Of a stretch of DNA of 64,000 nucleotides, positions 12,433-23,947 are shown piece by piece. This DNA comes from Agriotes lineatus (taxonomy: Eukaryota; Arthropoda; Insecta; Coleoptera; Elateridae): NCBI GenBank assembly GCA_940337035.1, contig OW679200.1, positions 17,131,303-17,195,302 of the forward strand, in the 5' to 3' direction. Within the stretch, counting starts at the first letter, position 1. Every line of letters starts with the position of its first letter. The translations under genes were made by a program, and so were the position numbers. Below the pieces are notes generated by a model. It was not told the origin of the DNA and searched no databases. It saw nothing but the letters and a program-made list of their open reading frames with translations.

Positions 12433-12567
12433 ATTAATTCATATCCGGAAATAATTTTTCGTGCATTCCAACAACGTCCTAATTTGCCCTCTCGTCCCGC
12501 TCGGGCAAATTAATACGACGTTGTTGCAACGCACTCAAAAAAATTCCGGAAAGAATTAATGCTCTTA
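12433..12567. repeat. Imperfect palindrome with G+C-rich tip
   Basis: The arms share GAGCATTAATTC, TCCGGAA and CAACAACGTC and meet at a tip reading CCCTCTCGTCCCGCTCGGGC. It is MITE-like. The surrounding 12199-12990 has no gene. Confidence 0.6.
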
Positions 12568-12990
12568 TGAGATTATATGTGAAAACATTTTATATTTTTC
12601 GTTTCGCAAAATATGCCCGCGGTATTAAAGTTGTGCATATTTATCTATGGTAAACATGATTAAGCATAATTTGTTACCCTGTCCATCCATGGTATACGTA
12701 ACATACGTCGGTAGATCTATATCTCGAAAGCTTCTAATTTATTTATGGTTCCTTGTTTTATGATTCTACTTTCTACACCATACAATAAAACTGCTTGAGT
12801 ATTGTAGGTTCTCAGCGAAAATTAAAAAAAACAATGAGGTTAAGAGTGACTTAATTTTAGTAAACCTATGATTAAACATAGATGGAATAAGTGCGAGGGA
12901 GGATTCATATACTCGTAGCCCGACTAGCAAGCAGTTGTTGCAGTTTTTGAATTTTAATAAGCTATTAATATAACCTTGCTAGAAATAATT

Positions 12991-14600
12991 TGTTACGGTA
13001 TCAAAACGACTTAACGACACCCACCCAAGGGGAGCGTCGCACGACTGGATCAGTCCTGGAAAACTGGCACACTTACCCTGAGATTCGTTAAAACAGACTA
13101 AAGGCCTCGGCTGAAGCGCTCAGGGAGTCGGGCGTGGTTCAAACGGTACGTCGTTGGGCAAGCGTGCTACGACATATACAGGGTACGTCAAAATTATAAG
13201 GGCGCCACCAAGCCTGTAGTAAGGGTGTGACCGAATAACCCGGCATGGACGGTCATCGGTGGCGAAGTATTCAAGATACGTGGTACGGAAAAAAGTTGGT
13301 TCCGGCGGTCATACAACATCATGACAGTCGTTAGTGAGGTTGGAAGTCCTCATAACTGCACAGCGACGCCTATAATTGGCCTAACGGCTGTTGGCTGAGT
13401 GCGAATTAAATAAATAAATAAATAAATACTCCGTCGATAAGGGTACTCGCGAGCGGTAAGCTCGGACAACAATTTCGTGACTGAAAATACTGGAATTGAA
13501 ATATTGGAACCTTTTGGCCGCGGCTGCGCAACGACCAAACTTACCTGCACGCTCCGATCTCTCAAGTCCCGTCGTACACCAATCTTTACACTGAAGGGAA
13601 CTATTTGAAACAGAGCATGCACAAGGCGAACAAGAATAATACGTCCCTTAATTAGATATGCGTCTATTAGTCAATTTCTACATTCGGGCAGCAAATCGTG
13701 CCGCCAAACTTATGTTATCTCTTAAGAAAAATACGCATCAGCTGATGGACACGCTAATGCTACGGTACAACACACAACACTGGCCGCTGTTGGTTCGTCA
13801 CTCTACATCAACCAGAACAGTGAAAAATGGGCGTTAGTTCATAACAATGAATCATACGCCTGCGTAGGCGACGGAAGCAGTGTAGCTATTGTTAAACACG
13901 GCGCCGCAAAGATATGCGACGAATTAACTCGTAGCCTAATTTATTAGGCAGAGGGGGGGGGGCAGCGTAACTGCAATACTTGGCCAAAAAGGGGGCTAAC
14001 ATAGCCTCGCAAAGATATGTGAATTTTGAATATATATTCCAGCCAATGCCACGTCGCCCAGGCATGCGATAAACGAACTTAAACGAAGCACGAAGCCAGC
14101 GCACATATGAAAAGTCTCGAACAAATTGTAATATTGACGGCGTCGCACGGCTATGCGATGCGTTCGTTTGCTGATTAATCGGTTAGGTACAAACAAACCC
14201 GCACACCTGCAGTTACTAAAATGAGGGTTAGCGACGACCGCTTCACACAGACCGATACGAAGAGTTCACCACTTGTTCATACGGTTAAACACCAAGCTTA
14301 CGCACATGCAATTACTGAAATTAGGGCTAGCAACGGTCGCCTTACAGAAACATATGCGAAAAGTTCATTAATTTCTTTATACGGTCAGGCACAAAGCTCG
14401 CACCCATGCAACATTTAAGTGAAAGTTAACGACGGCAGCGTCAGAAGGCATCGTAGCCCCAGAGCGCCGCATAAAATAGTAATAAGCGAGCAAGAAGCAC
14501 AAGTACGCCTTCGCAGAAAAACCACAAACGCAACATCGTTTGCACAAGTAACAACTATTATGTTTAAATGGTTCTATTATAGGTACCTTAATTCGTAGAC
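12991..14600 (+). mobile_element. LTR copy C (5' end clear, 3' end uncertain)
   Basis: It starts TGTTACGGTATCAAA at 12991 and then follows the LTR consensus through CAGACTAAAGGCCTCGGCT, GGCAAGCGTG and ATATACAGGGTA. The body becomes too diverged to align by eye. Around 14180-14420 there are degenerate ~75-bp units (CGCACATGCAATTACTGAAA-like) that recall the arrays in the other LTR copies. The base composition stays LTR-like to about 14600-14700. I could not find the CA end or a target duplication, so the 3' limit is a guess. Confidence 0.6.
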
Positions 14601-16560
14601 GGTCCTTGAGAATGGCGTGCAGCCTGATTTACTGCGAAGAGTGTGTGAAAATTGCACCTCCAGATTACTTCATGTACACGCCAGCCGCGGAGGTCACATG
14701 CCCGAAATCATATTCAAACATAAATGCCATAAAATTATCTTCCAGATAAAGCCAATTTCATGGATATTAAAAACATGTTTCTGTGTTTTATTTCAATTTA
14801 AATTTGTATCCCTCTAAAAAAACACCCTTTACATTCATATAAGTCAGAAATTATTGTCTTTGAGAAAAATTCATATGCGATTTTCAAAATTTAGATATTA
14901 ACGTGAACAATACAGAAATTCCTTTAGTTTAACGTGCAAAAAATGAAGGGGATCTATTTGGACAATTCCCTCGCATTTTACAATCATATTTCGAAAAACA
15001 TCCAAGAAACCTACGTAAATTTTCGTATATTACATCATCACAAGCGTTAACTCTCTGTTAAAATTAAAACTGCACTGTGCAAATCTTTAGCTTTATCACA
15101 GCTTACTTTTTGTATCCCTCTATATTTTCCTTGTTTAAGTTCTATTGATAGGATAAGAGTTTAGCGAGTACAGAATTTCTGCCTTCGTTATACCGATGGA
15201 ACCACAATTATATACAGGTTGTCTAAATTTGTACGGACCATGGCACTTCCATGAGCTGTAAACAATTCACATACTATTTGCCATAAGAGTAACCGAAATA
15301 ATATATGTAACTATCACTAATTATTACCAAAGGACAACAATGACAAGTCATTTCTGACCTACATTTGTATATGAAAAGATAAAATATTTATCTCCAACCC
15401 AATTATTTATTCACAGCTTGGCTCGACTTACGGACAGTATTAACAGCAATAAAATAGGTACTAAATATTTTATACACCAACATTTGTTTTATGGTCTCTG
15501 AAACTATGGCAGATAGAGACGCGATAAATAACAGAAATCATGAATTAGTTTTACGAACTTCATTTAACACAACTTTTGTTTTTAATAAGCATTCCATGCG
15601 CGATTGCATGTTGGTCAATAACTAAGCTTCCCTATTTTCTTAAATTTCTGTAATTAGTTTACTATCAAATTTAAATTAGAGTACTTAGAACGTAAAAGTT
15701 TGAATTGTTTCAAGTAAAAAAACTTTTTACTTTTTGCATTGAGCTGATCATTTTCGAATTATCACGTGAGATGGTTTTTTAATGGAAAAGGAACTTCATC
15801 CTGATGTAGGGTAAAGGTATAGGTATATTGTTTTACTTAATAGCCATGGTGAAATGCATACTTCATCTCCTAACCTACAAGGTTGATCCAAACTTCGTAA
15901 AAATTCACCACGCAAAATTTTAGGTAAATCACACAATACCAAGGTTTTATATTTTTACAATATTTGTATTTTTCATGTAAAAGTGTTTTATCCCACGTAT
16001 AGTTCTTTTTTCGAAAAGATATAAAAATAACCCTCAATACCGCTCACTCTGTTAAGTTCGAGTCCTCACGCTACGAAGCAAGTTGTCTAACATTGTTTAT
16101 TAGTTACACCTAATTATTTGTGTAGTATAGTGGTATCAACATTAGTGCAACGCAAAACCTTCGCGTTGTTTACGTAAAGATCACGAATGCAGTCTCATCG
16201 AAAACATAACAAACCAAATTACAGAAGCAAAACTACGTTCAAATCGGCAAGTGATGAGTGTTTTTTATTAAAATAATTTACTTGTAGTTAAATTGTCCAC
16301 CAAAGCAAGCGCGACCTTAATATTGTAAAATAAGTTATAGTTTTTTAGTAAAAAAACTCGAATTCCAACAGAAGGAAATAAATATTATATTGAAAAAGTT
16401 ATATCCCTGTATCATGAATAGCAAGGTTTACAGAACGGGTTAGGTAGAGAAGCAGAATCAAGCGAAATTTGTTGGTAAATTGATGATTTATTTCATATTG
16501 CCCATGAGAATGTGTTAAGTAGCGTAAAGAACGAAGAGGACAAGCAATTTTTACTATTTC
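14601..16560. other. A+T-rich intergenic, nothing recognised
   Basis: No ORF with a domain, no terminal repeats and no arrays seen. Confidence 0.35.
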
Positions 16561-17092
16561 AATTTACGAAGTAACTACCGGGTTCCACGGCTGACATTGA
16601 CAGCAAGTTTAAGGCAAGTGAAGAAAATCAACAGAAACGCATTGAAATGTAAACAGAAACTAGAAATAGAACCTACGAGGAAATGGAACGAAATGTCAAG
16701 GTTAAGCTACCATCATTGTCAAGCAGTGATAGTAAAGATCAAAGAGCTAGCCAACATTCTAATGTTCCAGGTGAAGATGAACGATCAGGCTCAAGTGATA
16801 CAATAAGAGTAAGTAAACCAAGTACTTCTGGCACAAGAAATGCACTAAATTGTTTCACGTCACGTCTGTCTGAAGCCTTAGATAGCTGCAAAGTCGGCGA
16901 CCGAAATCCGAAATCTTTTAATGGTTGCTACAGGAGGTTTTAGCTTCAACATTGAAAGCTTCATTTCAACGTAGACGAAAGGAGCTCAGAGGACATAGGC
17001 AAGAAGAAATTAAAGAATAAATTAATCTAAGGGATTGCAACGCCTCAGTATTACACTGGGATGGCAAACTACTTCCAGCTTTATCTGGCATG
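16561..17092 (+). pseudogene. DTTxSNTG-family gene, 5' part (interrupted by LTR)
   Basis: This is the N-terminal portion of an uncharacterised, repeat-like animal protein family that I recognise by its conserved boxes rather than by any named domain. A serine-rich stretch (PSLSSSDSKDQRASQHSN, frame from 16683) is followed, after a frame change, by LKASFQRRRKEL and then LHWDGKLLPALSGM ending exactly at 17092. The family normally continues straight into the residues found at 20458. The junction reads LSGM|EKFDR once the LTR and one copy of the CATG duplication are removed. There are several stops and shifts, so this copy is dead. The biochemical role is unknown; the multicopy behaviour suggests a transposon. 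Confidence 0.7.
17089..17092 (+). repeat. Target duplication CATG, left copy
   Basis: CATG here and at 20454-20457 flank the TG...CA ends of LTR copy B exactly. The duplicated bases contain the ATG of SGM in the interrupted reading frame. Confidence 0.92.
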
Positions 17093-17744
17093 TGTTACGG
17101 TATCAAATTCATCTTACGACACTCATGTCTGTCTGAGTGCCAACTAGCTAGACAAGTCCGGAAAACGAACACTCTCACCCCTGGAAATCGTAAGGAACAG
17201 GCTAAAGGCCGCAGATCGAATACGCTCAGGTAGAGAGCGTGGTTCTAAAACGAGACACCACAGGGCAAGCGTGTTGATATCTACATAGGGTGTTACCAAA
17301 TGAAGGGGCGCCACAAGATACAAATCAGGGAACCCACGTTCAACTGGACCTTGAGGATCAAACTGAGTGAAAAATACTCAAATAACTATTACATAGTGAC
17401 TCAGCCACCCAGTAAACAAACATGCACAAGACACAAAGAGAAAAATCATAAGACGGTACAGTCAATACATCTATTGGGCCACTTCGCTTGACTAAAGAAC
17501 CATTTACAAGTTCCGACGTAGTCGGCTCGTACAACAATCAGTACTACCTACTTAAGGGATACGCCCAGCTGGGAAGCGCTTTATCTAAAGTTACGTCGCA
17601 TGCTGAGGCACACAACAGGACAAAATTTCGTACTCGCTACCTAGCGACTAGTATATGACCGGTAACACACGCTCACGCGTGAGATTCACACCTGGGTGTA
17701 CCAGACACAAGAATGCGAGTTTAATTATAAATAACTAACAAGAC

Positions 17745-18280
17745 GTCTTGCAGAGAAGCCGTGTACGACACTGACTATTAGTTTAAATGCAAAACACACA
17801 GAGGCTGCTCGCTGAGACGCCGTGTGCGGCGCAGTATATTAATTAAATGCAAATCCAATAAAGGCGGCTTGCAGAAACGCCGTGTACGACACTGGATATT
17901 AATTTAATGGCAAGGCAAACAAAGGCGGCTCGCAGAGACGCCGTATACGGCACTGGATATTAATTTAATTGCAAGGCAAACAAAGGCGGCTCGCAGAAAC
18001 GCCGTATACGACACTGGATATTAATTTAATTGCAAGGCAAACAAAGACGGCTCGCAGAGACGCCGTGTGCGGCACAGTATTTAGTTTAAATGCAAGTCAA
18101 ACAAAACCCGCTCGCAGAGACGCCGTGTACGACACTGGATATTAATTTAGTTGCAAGGCAAACAAAGGCGGCTCGCAGAGGGGCCGTGTGCGGCACAGTA
18201 TTTTAATTTAAATGCAAGTCAAACAAAAGCGGCTTGCAGAAACGCCGTGTGCGGCACAGTATTTAGTTTAAATGCAAATA
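17745..18280 (+). repeat. 60-61-bp tandem array in LTR copy B
   Basis: About nine units contain GCCGTGTACGACACTGGATA-type and TTAATTTAATTGCAAGGCAA-type segments, spaced 60-61 bp apart. Each unit holds GCGGCTCGCAGAGACGCCGT or a close variant. Two further units resume at 19570-19692 after the nested foldback, showing that the foldback landed inside the array. Confidence 0.92.
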
Positions 18281-19569
18281 GTCCAGTTACATTAGAATCC
18301 GTCTGCCAAAAAAATCCAAGTGAGCTGAAATTTTTCGTACACCTTTATTTTGACATTACAAATAATGTCTCAAAGTCCCCATCGATATCATGCTTGCGTC
18401 TTGAGTTATTCAAGGTCAAAGGTGACAGAAATAAGTTTTTCCGCAAATATCTCTCTTTCTATGGGTCGTATGACATTTTTTAGTTATTACAAGAAATGAA
18501 GGCTAGGAAATTCTCGACAAAAAAGATTATACCGGTTTTTTACGTAGAACTAACCATTCAGTAAATAATACACTGTTAAGTTTTGTAGACGGGCTTTACT
18601 TTCTTTTACGATAAAGGAAGTATTGGATTCACCCCAAAATTTCGAAAGTGTGTTTTCAACAGATCTTCACTTTCTAGAGTCCCCTGAACCCAAAAACATG
18701 TTTTTGCTCATTGGTCTGTGTGCTTGTGTGTCTGTGTGTCTGTCTGTCTGTGAACAGAATATCTCAAAAACGAAAAGAGGTATGGCGTTGAAACTTGATA
18801 TATAAGTTTTGTGTATTATCTATAAACCATTTTAGAGATATTCAACTGAAAAATGAGCTATATTACATCAATACACATTCAAATTGTAATAAAAATGTAA
18901 TTTCTGAAAAAAATTGTTAGAGCCGTTTTTGAAAAAATCGAAAGAAACTGAAAAATCACAAGAGTAAACACCATACTTCCGGTTATGCAATTCTCTTCAA
19001 AATCTTGCTGTCACATTTAGATAATACACAAAACTTATATATCAAGTTTCAACGTCATACCTCTTTTCGTTTTTGAGATATTCTGTTCACAGACAGACAG
19101 ACACGTAGACACACAAGCACACAGACCAATGAGCAAAAACATGTTTTTTGGGTTCAGGGGACTCTAGAACGTGAAGATCTGTTGAAAACTCAATTTCGAA
19201 TTTTTGGGGTGAATCCAATACTTCCTTTATCGTAATAGGAAGTAAAACCCGTCTGCAAAACTTAACAGTGTATTATTTGATGAATGGTTAGTTGTACTTT
19301 AAAAACCGGTATAATCTTTTTTGTAGAGAATTTACTGGCCTTCATTTATTGTAATAACTAAAAAAGTCATACGACCCATACAAATAGAGATATTTGCGGA
19401 AAAACTTATTTCTGTCACCTTTGACCTTGAATAACTCAAGACGCAAGCATGATATCGATGGGGACTTTGAGACATTATTTGTAATGTCAAAATGAAGGTG
19501 TATGGACAATTTCAGCTCACTTAGATTTTTTCGGCAGATACTGCGTTTTTCAGTCTAATGTAACTGGGC
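18281..19569. mobile_element. Foldback element with ~600-bp arms, TA target site
   Basis: The ends GTCCAGTTACATTAGA and (inverted) GCCCAGTTACATTAGA are flanked by TA at 18279-18280 and 19570-19571. The two arms are near-complete inverted copies, including the blocks GGAAGTATTGGATTCACCCC and CAGAATATCTCAAAAACGAA, with a short centre near 18850-18990. It is non-autonomous. Internal sequence is shared with the dispersed repeats at 26702-27362 and 54612-55134. Simple GTCT runs sit in the arms. The ORF at 18623-18805 is arm sequence, not a gene. Confidence 0.9.
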
Positions 19570-20453
19570 TAATATCAAACAAAGGCCGCTCGCAGAGACG
19601 CCGTTTACGGCACGGTATATTAATTTAAATGCAACTCAAACAAAAGCGGCTCGCAGAGACGCCGTGTGCGGCACTGTATTTAATTTAAATGCACATGCTG
19701 GTGAAACAGTTTATTAACACAAATTTACCTGGGTTGGTAGCTCGGCCTGCAGGCAATGGAAGGCGCTCTCACTAGGGTCAAAATGTCGTTACGCTCTTAA
19801 TTGCGTGGCATACTCGAGATGTTGGAACGTTCTACATGATCCGCTTTCGCGATGAGCGTGGCTGTAATGCCACCTTAGGAATGACACGATAACAGCGTGG
19901 CCGTTGGATAGGTCGTTCAGATAAGGAATCACACGACGAATGAAATAGGCTACAACAGCCTCCCATGAACTGATCACCACAACGAACCCGCAAACCGCAC
20001 GTCGCACTGCAACACGAGTCCTCACAACCTTTGCCAACCAGCGTCTGTCTCCAGACGTGCAACGGAAAAACACGATCGTAACCCCTGCTGTCGCCTCGCA
20101 CGATTGGCTCTGACCTATTAGAGCCGAGACTGTTTTAGCCCGGGAAAAATCGACTGATGCTATCTTCCTTGCTCCCACTGAAAATGCTTCGTGAAAACAT
20201 TAAACTAACGCTGTAGCCAGCGCCCAGACATGCAGCTGCAAAATACGATGGTATACATTCGTGCGAAAGCTAAGCTGACGAGCGAAACTTAAAGCCAAGC
20301 TCGGGTCACGATCTTTGCATAATGCGGGAAGCTACCGTAAAAAGATGCTATGCGGGTTTGAAATACAGGCGGACTCGCCAATTATGTACCAAAACTGCTA
20401 TAAATGGTTATTTAATTAATTCAAGTACGCATCGAATACAAAATGGCCTGACA

Positions 20454-21222
20454 CATGGAAAAGTTTGATAGACTAGCCACAATTGTTACCTTTAGGGGCA
20501 ATAAACAATTATTAGGTGTACCTGAAATTCCAATATCTACAGGAGCAGATCAAGCTCTAGCCATTTACCAAGTAGCGAAAAATGGGGCATACAAACAAAT
20601 ACAGACGTTGTGTTACGATACAACTCCAAGCAACACCGGCCAAATAAGAAGAGCTTGTACAAACCTTGAGAAAATGTTTGATCATGATTTACTATACCTT
20701 CTATATCGATATTACATCTTCGAATTAGTCTTGAGAAGTATTTTCGAGGCAGTAATAGGTTCTACTTCTGGAGCAGATGTAAATTTGTTTCAAAGATTTA
20801 GGAAAACCTAATCGACCGTAGACAATAAAAAATATCGTAGTGAAATAAATAATGTCACAGAGGATGTTTGCGTCAGCATGCTAGAAGGTCTCCAAGAACA
20901 GATGTTTCATAAACAGCATAGATATGATTACGGCGAATTATTAGAATTGGCCGTGATCTTCCTTGGTGATATCCCCCTAAAAGCTATTTATGCAAATAAG
21001 ATATATTAATTCTACGATCAATTTAAACTAACGAAACCAGAGAAGGATTCTATTAGAAGGATATGCATTTTTGTTATAGGGAAATTAATGTTGCTGCCTT
21101 GAAGAATTTCTCCAACCATTTATAATATCTCTCACCAGAATATGCGGCATTTGTATTCTTTGATGTTGAAGTCCCATTAGACGTTAAGGAAAAATGGCTG
21201 CCAAAATGATAACTACAGAAGA
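20454..21222 (+). pseudogene. DTTxSNTG-family gene, 3' part (interrupted by LTR)
   Basis: This continues the frame broken at 17092. It opens with EKFDRLATIVTFRGNKQLLG (20458) and then LCYDTTPSNTGQIRRAC (about residues 52-68 of this part), the family's hallmark box. Next come LLYLLYRYYIFELVL, FLGDIPLKAIY, YDQFKLTKPEKDSIRRICIF (21017) and, after a one-base shift, LKNFSNHL and YLSPEYAAFVFFDVEVPLDV ending near 21208. In-frame stops occur at 20809, 21007 and about 21101, so it is decayed. I know the order of boxes from multicopy arthropod and other invertebrate proteins of unknown function. A transposase or a transposon-carried protein is possible but not shown. Confidence 0.75.
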
Positions 21223-21970
21223 CAATGACCTACACCACGAAACAAAACGATGCATCTGAAACGATCCGGCCGCGGCCTGGGAATAACAAGTATCTGCAAG
21301 GAATATTCCCAATCCGGCATGTTAATCCGGCTAAGCAACGGACAAGCAAAAACTCGCACCTTCTGAAGTCAGATGTCAGGAATTCCGTCTCATCCGCGTC
21401 AATACCGCCAGGCGACAGTAATGAATTAATATCCTTTGCCAAAAGTCACTACAAAACGTATCAGTAGACCCATCTGCCTCAAGTAAGAACACTTTAGAAA
21501 GAGGAAGAGGTAGGCAAGCGGACGCGGGTAAAGAGCATACCCAAAAACTTTATTTCGGCCAGCGTGCACGAATTAAAAGTTAAACGTGTACAAAACTGGC
21601 TGTGAGCAAACGGCTGAGTTCGGCGAATTCAGCCGCTCGGCAACTCCCACAACCCGGACTGACTTGAGCCGCATTATTAACGATGACAGGATATGGACCA
21701 GCTCATAAACTACCCCTGAAGATACCGAGCCATTATACAATTGACGCGCGGTTGGTTCGCTCGTGGGTTATCCACGTACGCGGAAAAATGCAAGAAAGAG
21801 TGTAAACCGAATTACGACGATGAACTGACCAAGCGCGAATAAACAAAACGAAAATAAATGCACCGGGGATAGCGGCCAACCATAAGAGAGACCAGCGCAA
21901 ATATTTACGATTATATTTGCGCTATCGTGTAGAGTATCAAAATGCTTGTTTATTTTCAGCAACTCAAAAA
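21223..21970. other. G+C-richer block of unknown origin
   Basis: Base composition differs from the surroundings and resembles retroelement DNA. Short ORFs (21225-21467 plus) show no domain. No element end was found at the left. Confidence 0.35.
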
Positions 21971-23000
21971 TGTTAAAATTAAACCATAAATTAGACGCGC
22001 TGGCCAGTTAACATCGCGGTTGCGCCACTACGACGAAAATATACAGTCCGCCCCACCTCGCTGACCAATGAATTTCGAGGGAAGCTAAAACATTGAAAGC
22101 GTCTCCTTTAAATAGTGAAGCGTTTGACCCAAGAAATCACTCTGCCTCGAGGAGTCGAAATTAGCCTGACCTCTCCAGCCTGATGAGGTCCACCAGCTCG
22201 GAGTCCACTCCCCCCGGAGTCAACCAGAGGAAATCCACCATAGCCAGAAGGAAGCCACTCCAACCTGCGGGAACATCACTCTGCTTCGACGAGTCAACTC
22301 TTGCGTCCAGTCCACCCGGATCCAACCACAATGAAGCCACTCCAGCCACCAGTATCAACTCCCAGCAGAACCAGTCTCGACCAGGAACCACTGAGTGCCG
22401 CCACAAGGAACCGCTCCAGGTCCAGCCAGCTTCAGCAAGGAGCCCGCGCACCGTACGAGGAGCTCGCACGTCGCCTTCCTCACCACGCGGATCCCGCACG
22501 TCTTCTTCTTCAACACTAGCAGCCCGTACCGACGGCTTCTTTACTACAAGAATCCCGCACGCAGCCTTTTTCAGCACGATGATCCCGCACCCCACCTTTT
22601 TCATCACCAGGAGCCCGCACGCCGACGTCTTCACCACGAACGGCTCGCACAGCTCCTACGCTCCAGCCTACTACCTGTACCGCCGCCTATTACGCCAGCA
22701 GAAAGAACCAATACCTGGAAGAGCCATCACAGCCATGGCGCGCCTCCAACCCCGGAGGACTGCTACCGTTACCCCCGTGAAAACTAGACTCTACCTTTGT
22801 TGAGATTTCCCTTAAGTGTATAACATTTTTTTAAGTCTAAGTGTAAATAATAGTAACCTATAAATAATAGAAATAAATAAATGACATCTTCAACCAATCA
22901 GCTGTATAGTAGAGGGTAACGCCTCCTCCGTTCTTTAATAGCCGCCATTAGTCTCCGACACTGAGCCAGCTAAGGGTCGTATATATTGCAAATTTTAACA
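21971..23000 (+). mobile_element. Candidate LTR of a different retrotransposon
   Basis: The unit begins TGTTAAAATT and ends AATTTTAACA, a 10-bp perfect terminal inverted repeat with TG...CA. A TATA-like TTTAAATAG lies near 22107-22115 and AATAAATAAAT near 22873, the order expected for U3, R and the polyadenylation signal. There is no matching target duplication and no coding neighbour, and the ends are A+T-rich, so chance cannot be excluded. The 206-codon ORF inside is low-complexity (Ser/Thr/Pro/Arg) and not called as a gene. Confidence 0.35.
22480..22660 (+). repeat. ~42-bp degenerate minisatellite (cccgcac motif)
   Basis: Repeated units of the type 'aagaatcccgcacgcagcctttttcag' recur about every 40-45 bp; the words CCCGCAC and TTCTTCA/TTTTTCA are diagnostic. 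The repeat is visible in all frames, which argues for DNA-level amplification. Confidence 0.65.
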
Positions 23001-23356
23001 TTTTACTAAATACTTTAGCTAATTTGTATTTCATGTAGATAATGATATGAACGGAATTTATTCTAACTAAATTGTCTTCTCTTATTTTTTTAAATATTAT
23101 TTGTTTCCAAACCATGTTTGGAAATGAAATACAAATTTTGTTATGGGAAATGCCAATTTTATCAGTAAAAAGCGAAACTTTAGGGTCTTTGGGGTGCACC
23201 ATATTATACGGGTAGTCCAATTGAACTGAAATTTTATACATCTCTTTTGTATGCATTGCAAGAAGATTAGGTGTTGTGAGAAAATTATTTCAAAAGTTGA
23301 AAAATAAGGGTCACTACTTTAGGGTTCACCCGGTAGTTACAATATTATTTTTTCTA

Positions 23357-23947
23357 CAGCCGTCAAAAAACTAGACATTTATGCATCGCTATAGATACGC
23401 AAAGTTTAACTTCTTTTAACACGTAAAAAATAGTAATTTACGTTACAAGTATAAAAAGTGGAGCTTTTCAGTACGAGTGAGATGTTGCCGGAAGAGGCCG
23501 TTAGACCGAGTCCGGAATTTCGAGACGAGTATGGAAAAGCTACTTTCATACGAGTTTCGTACAATATTTTTTCGTACACTAGCATACAAAACGGAATACT
23601 ACATTTATGCTCGTATATAGCAAATAAGTAGAGTAATGTTATTATGTACGTAACGCTTTATATGTGTTGTAACTAAGGAAACGAACGGCAAAGTGCTACT
23701 TTGCCGTACGAATACCGCAAAGTGCAACTTTCTGATTAATAAATTGTACGGCAAAGTAGCTCTTTCAATGCTAGTGTACGAAAAATAATATTTCTTCACG
23801 GCTAGCAGTGAAAAAACGGTTTTGGAACACCATTTCCTTAGTTACAACACATATAAAACGTTACGTACATAATAATATTACTCCACTTATTTGATATATA
23901 CGTATGATTTTGTTGCAGAGAGTATTTTATTCTTTTTTTGACGGCTG
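23357..23947. mobile_element. TA-flanked palindromic element, 591 bp
   Basis: The ends CAGCCGTCAAAAAA and (inverted) TTTTTTTGACGGCTG are flanked by TA at 23355-23356 and 23948-23949. A second, internal inverted repeat pairs 23618-23683 with 23840-23905, containing GTACGTAACG and GTTGTAACTAAGGAAA. It has no ORF. It is a Tc1/mariner-type non-autonomous element; part of its sequence recurs inverted at 38790-39060. Confidence 0.8.

Larger units (their letters stand above)
17093..20453 (+). mobile_element. Solo LTR, copy B, inserted in a gene
   Basis: It starts TGTTACGGTATCAAA and ends GGCCTGACA with perfect CATG duplications on both sides, so it is a complete solo LTR. Its total of 3,361 bp includes a nested 1,289-bp foldback element (18281-19569); without it the LTR is about 2.07 kb. 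Shared blocks with the other copies include ACAGGCTAAAGGCC, GGGCAAGCGTGT, ACATCTATTGGGCCAC and CGCCCAGCTGGGAAGC. The body carries a 60-61-bp array. It has no coding capacity. Confidence 0.92.

Noticed and set aside
14117..14123. CA|AATT as the end of LTR copy C
   Set aside because: It would match the AATT before 12991, but LTR-like sequence continues for another ~450 bp, so the match is probably accidental.
13350..14418. Several 60-90-codon ORFs
   Set aside because: They lie in LTR copy C, have no domains and are explained by its higher G+C content.
17745..18280. CRISPR-like array
   Set aside because: Units are contiguous tandem repeats without unique spacers, and the genome is eukaryotic.
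22183..22803. 206-codon Ser/Thr/Pro/Arg-rich ORF
   Set aside because: Low-complexity sequence over a minisatellite; long ORFs also occur in other frames and on the other strand, as expected from composition.
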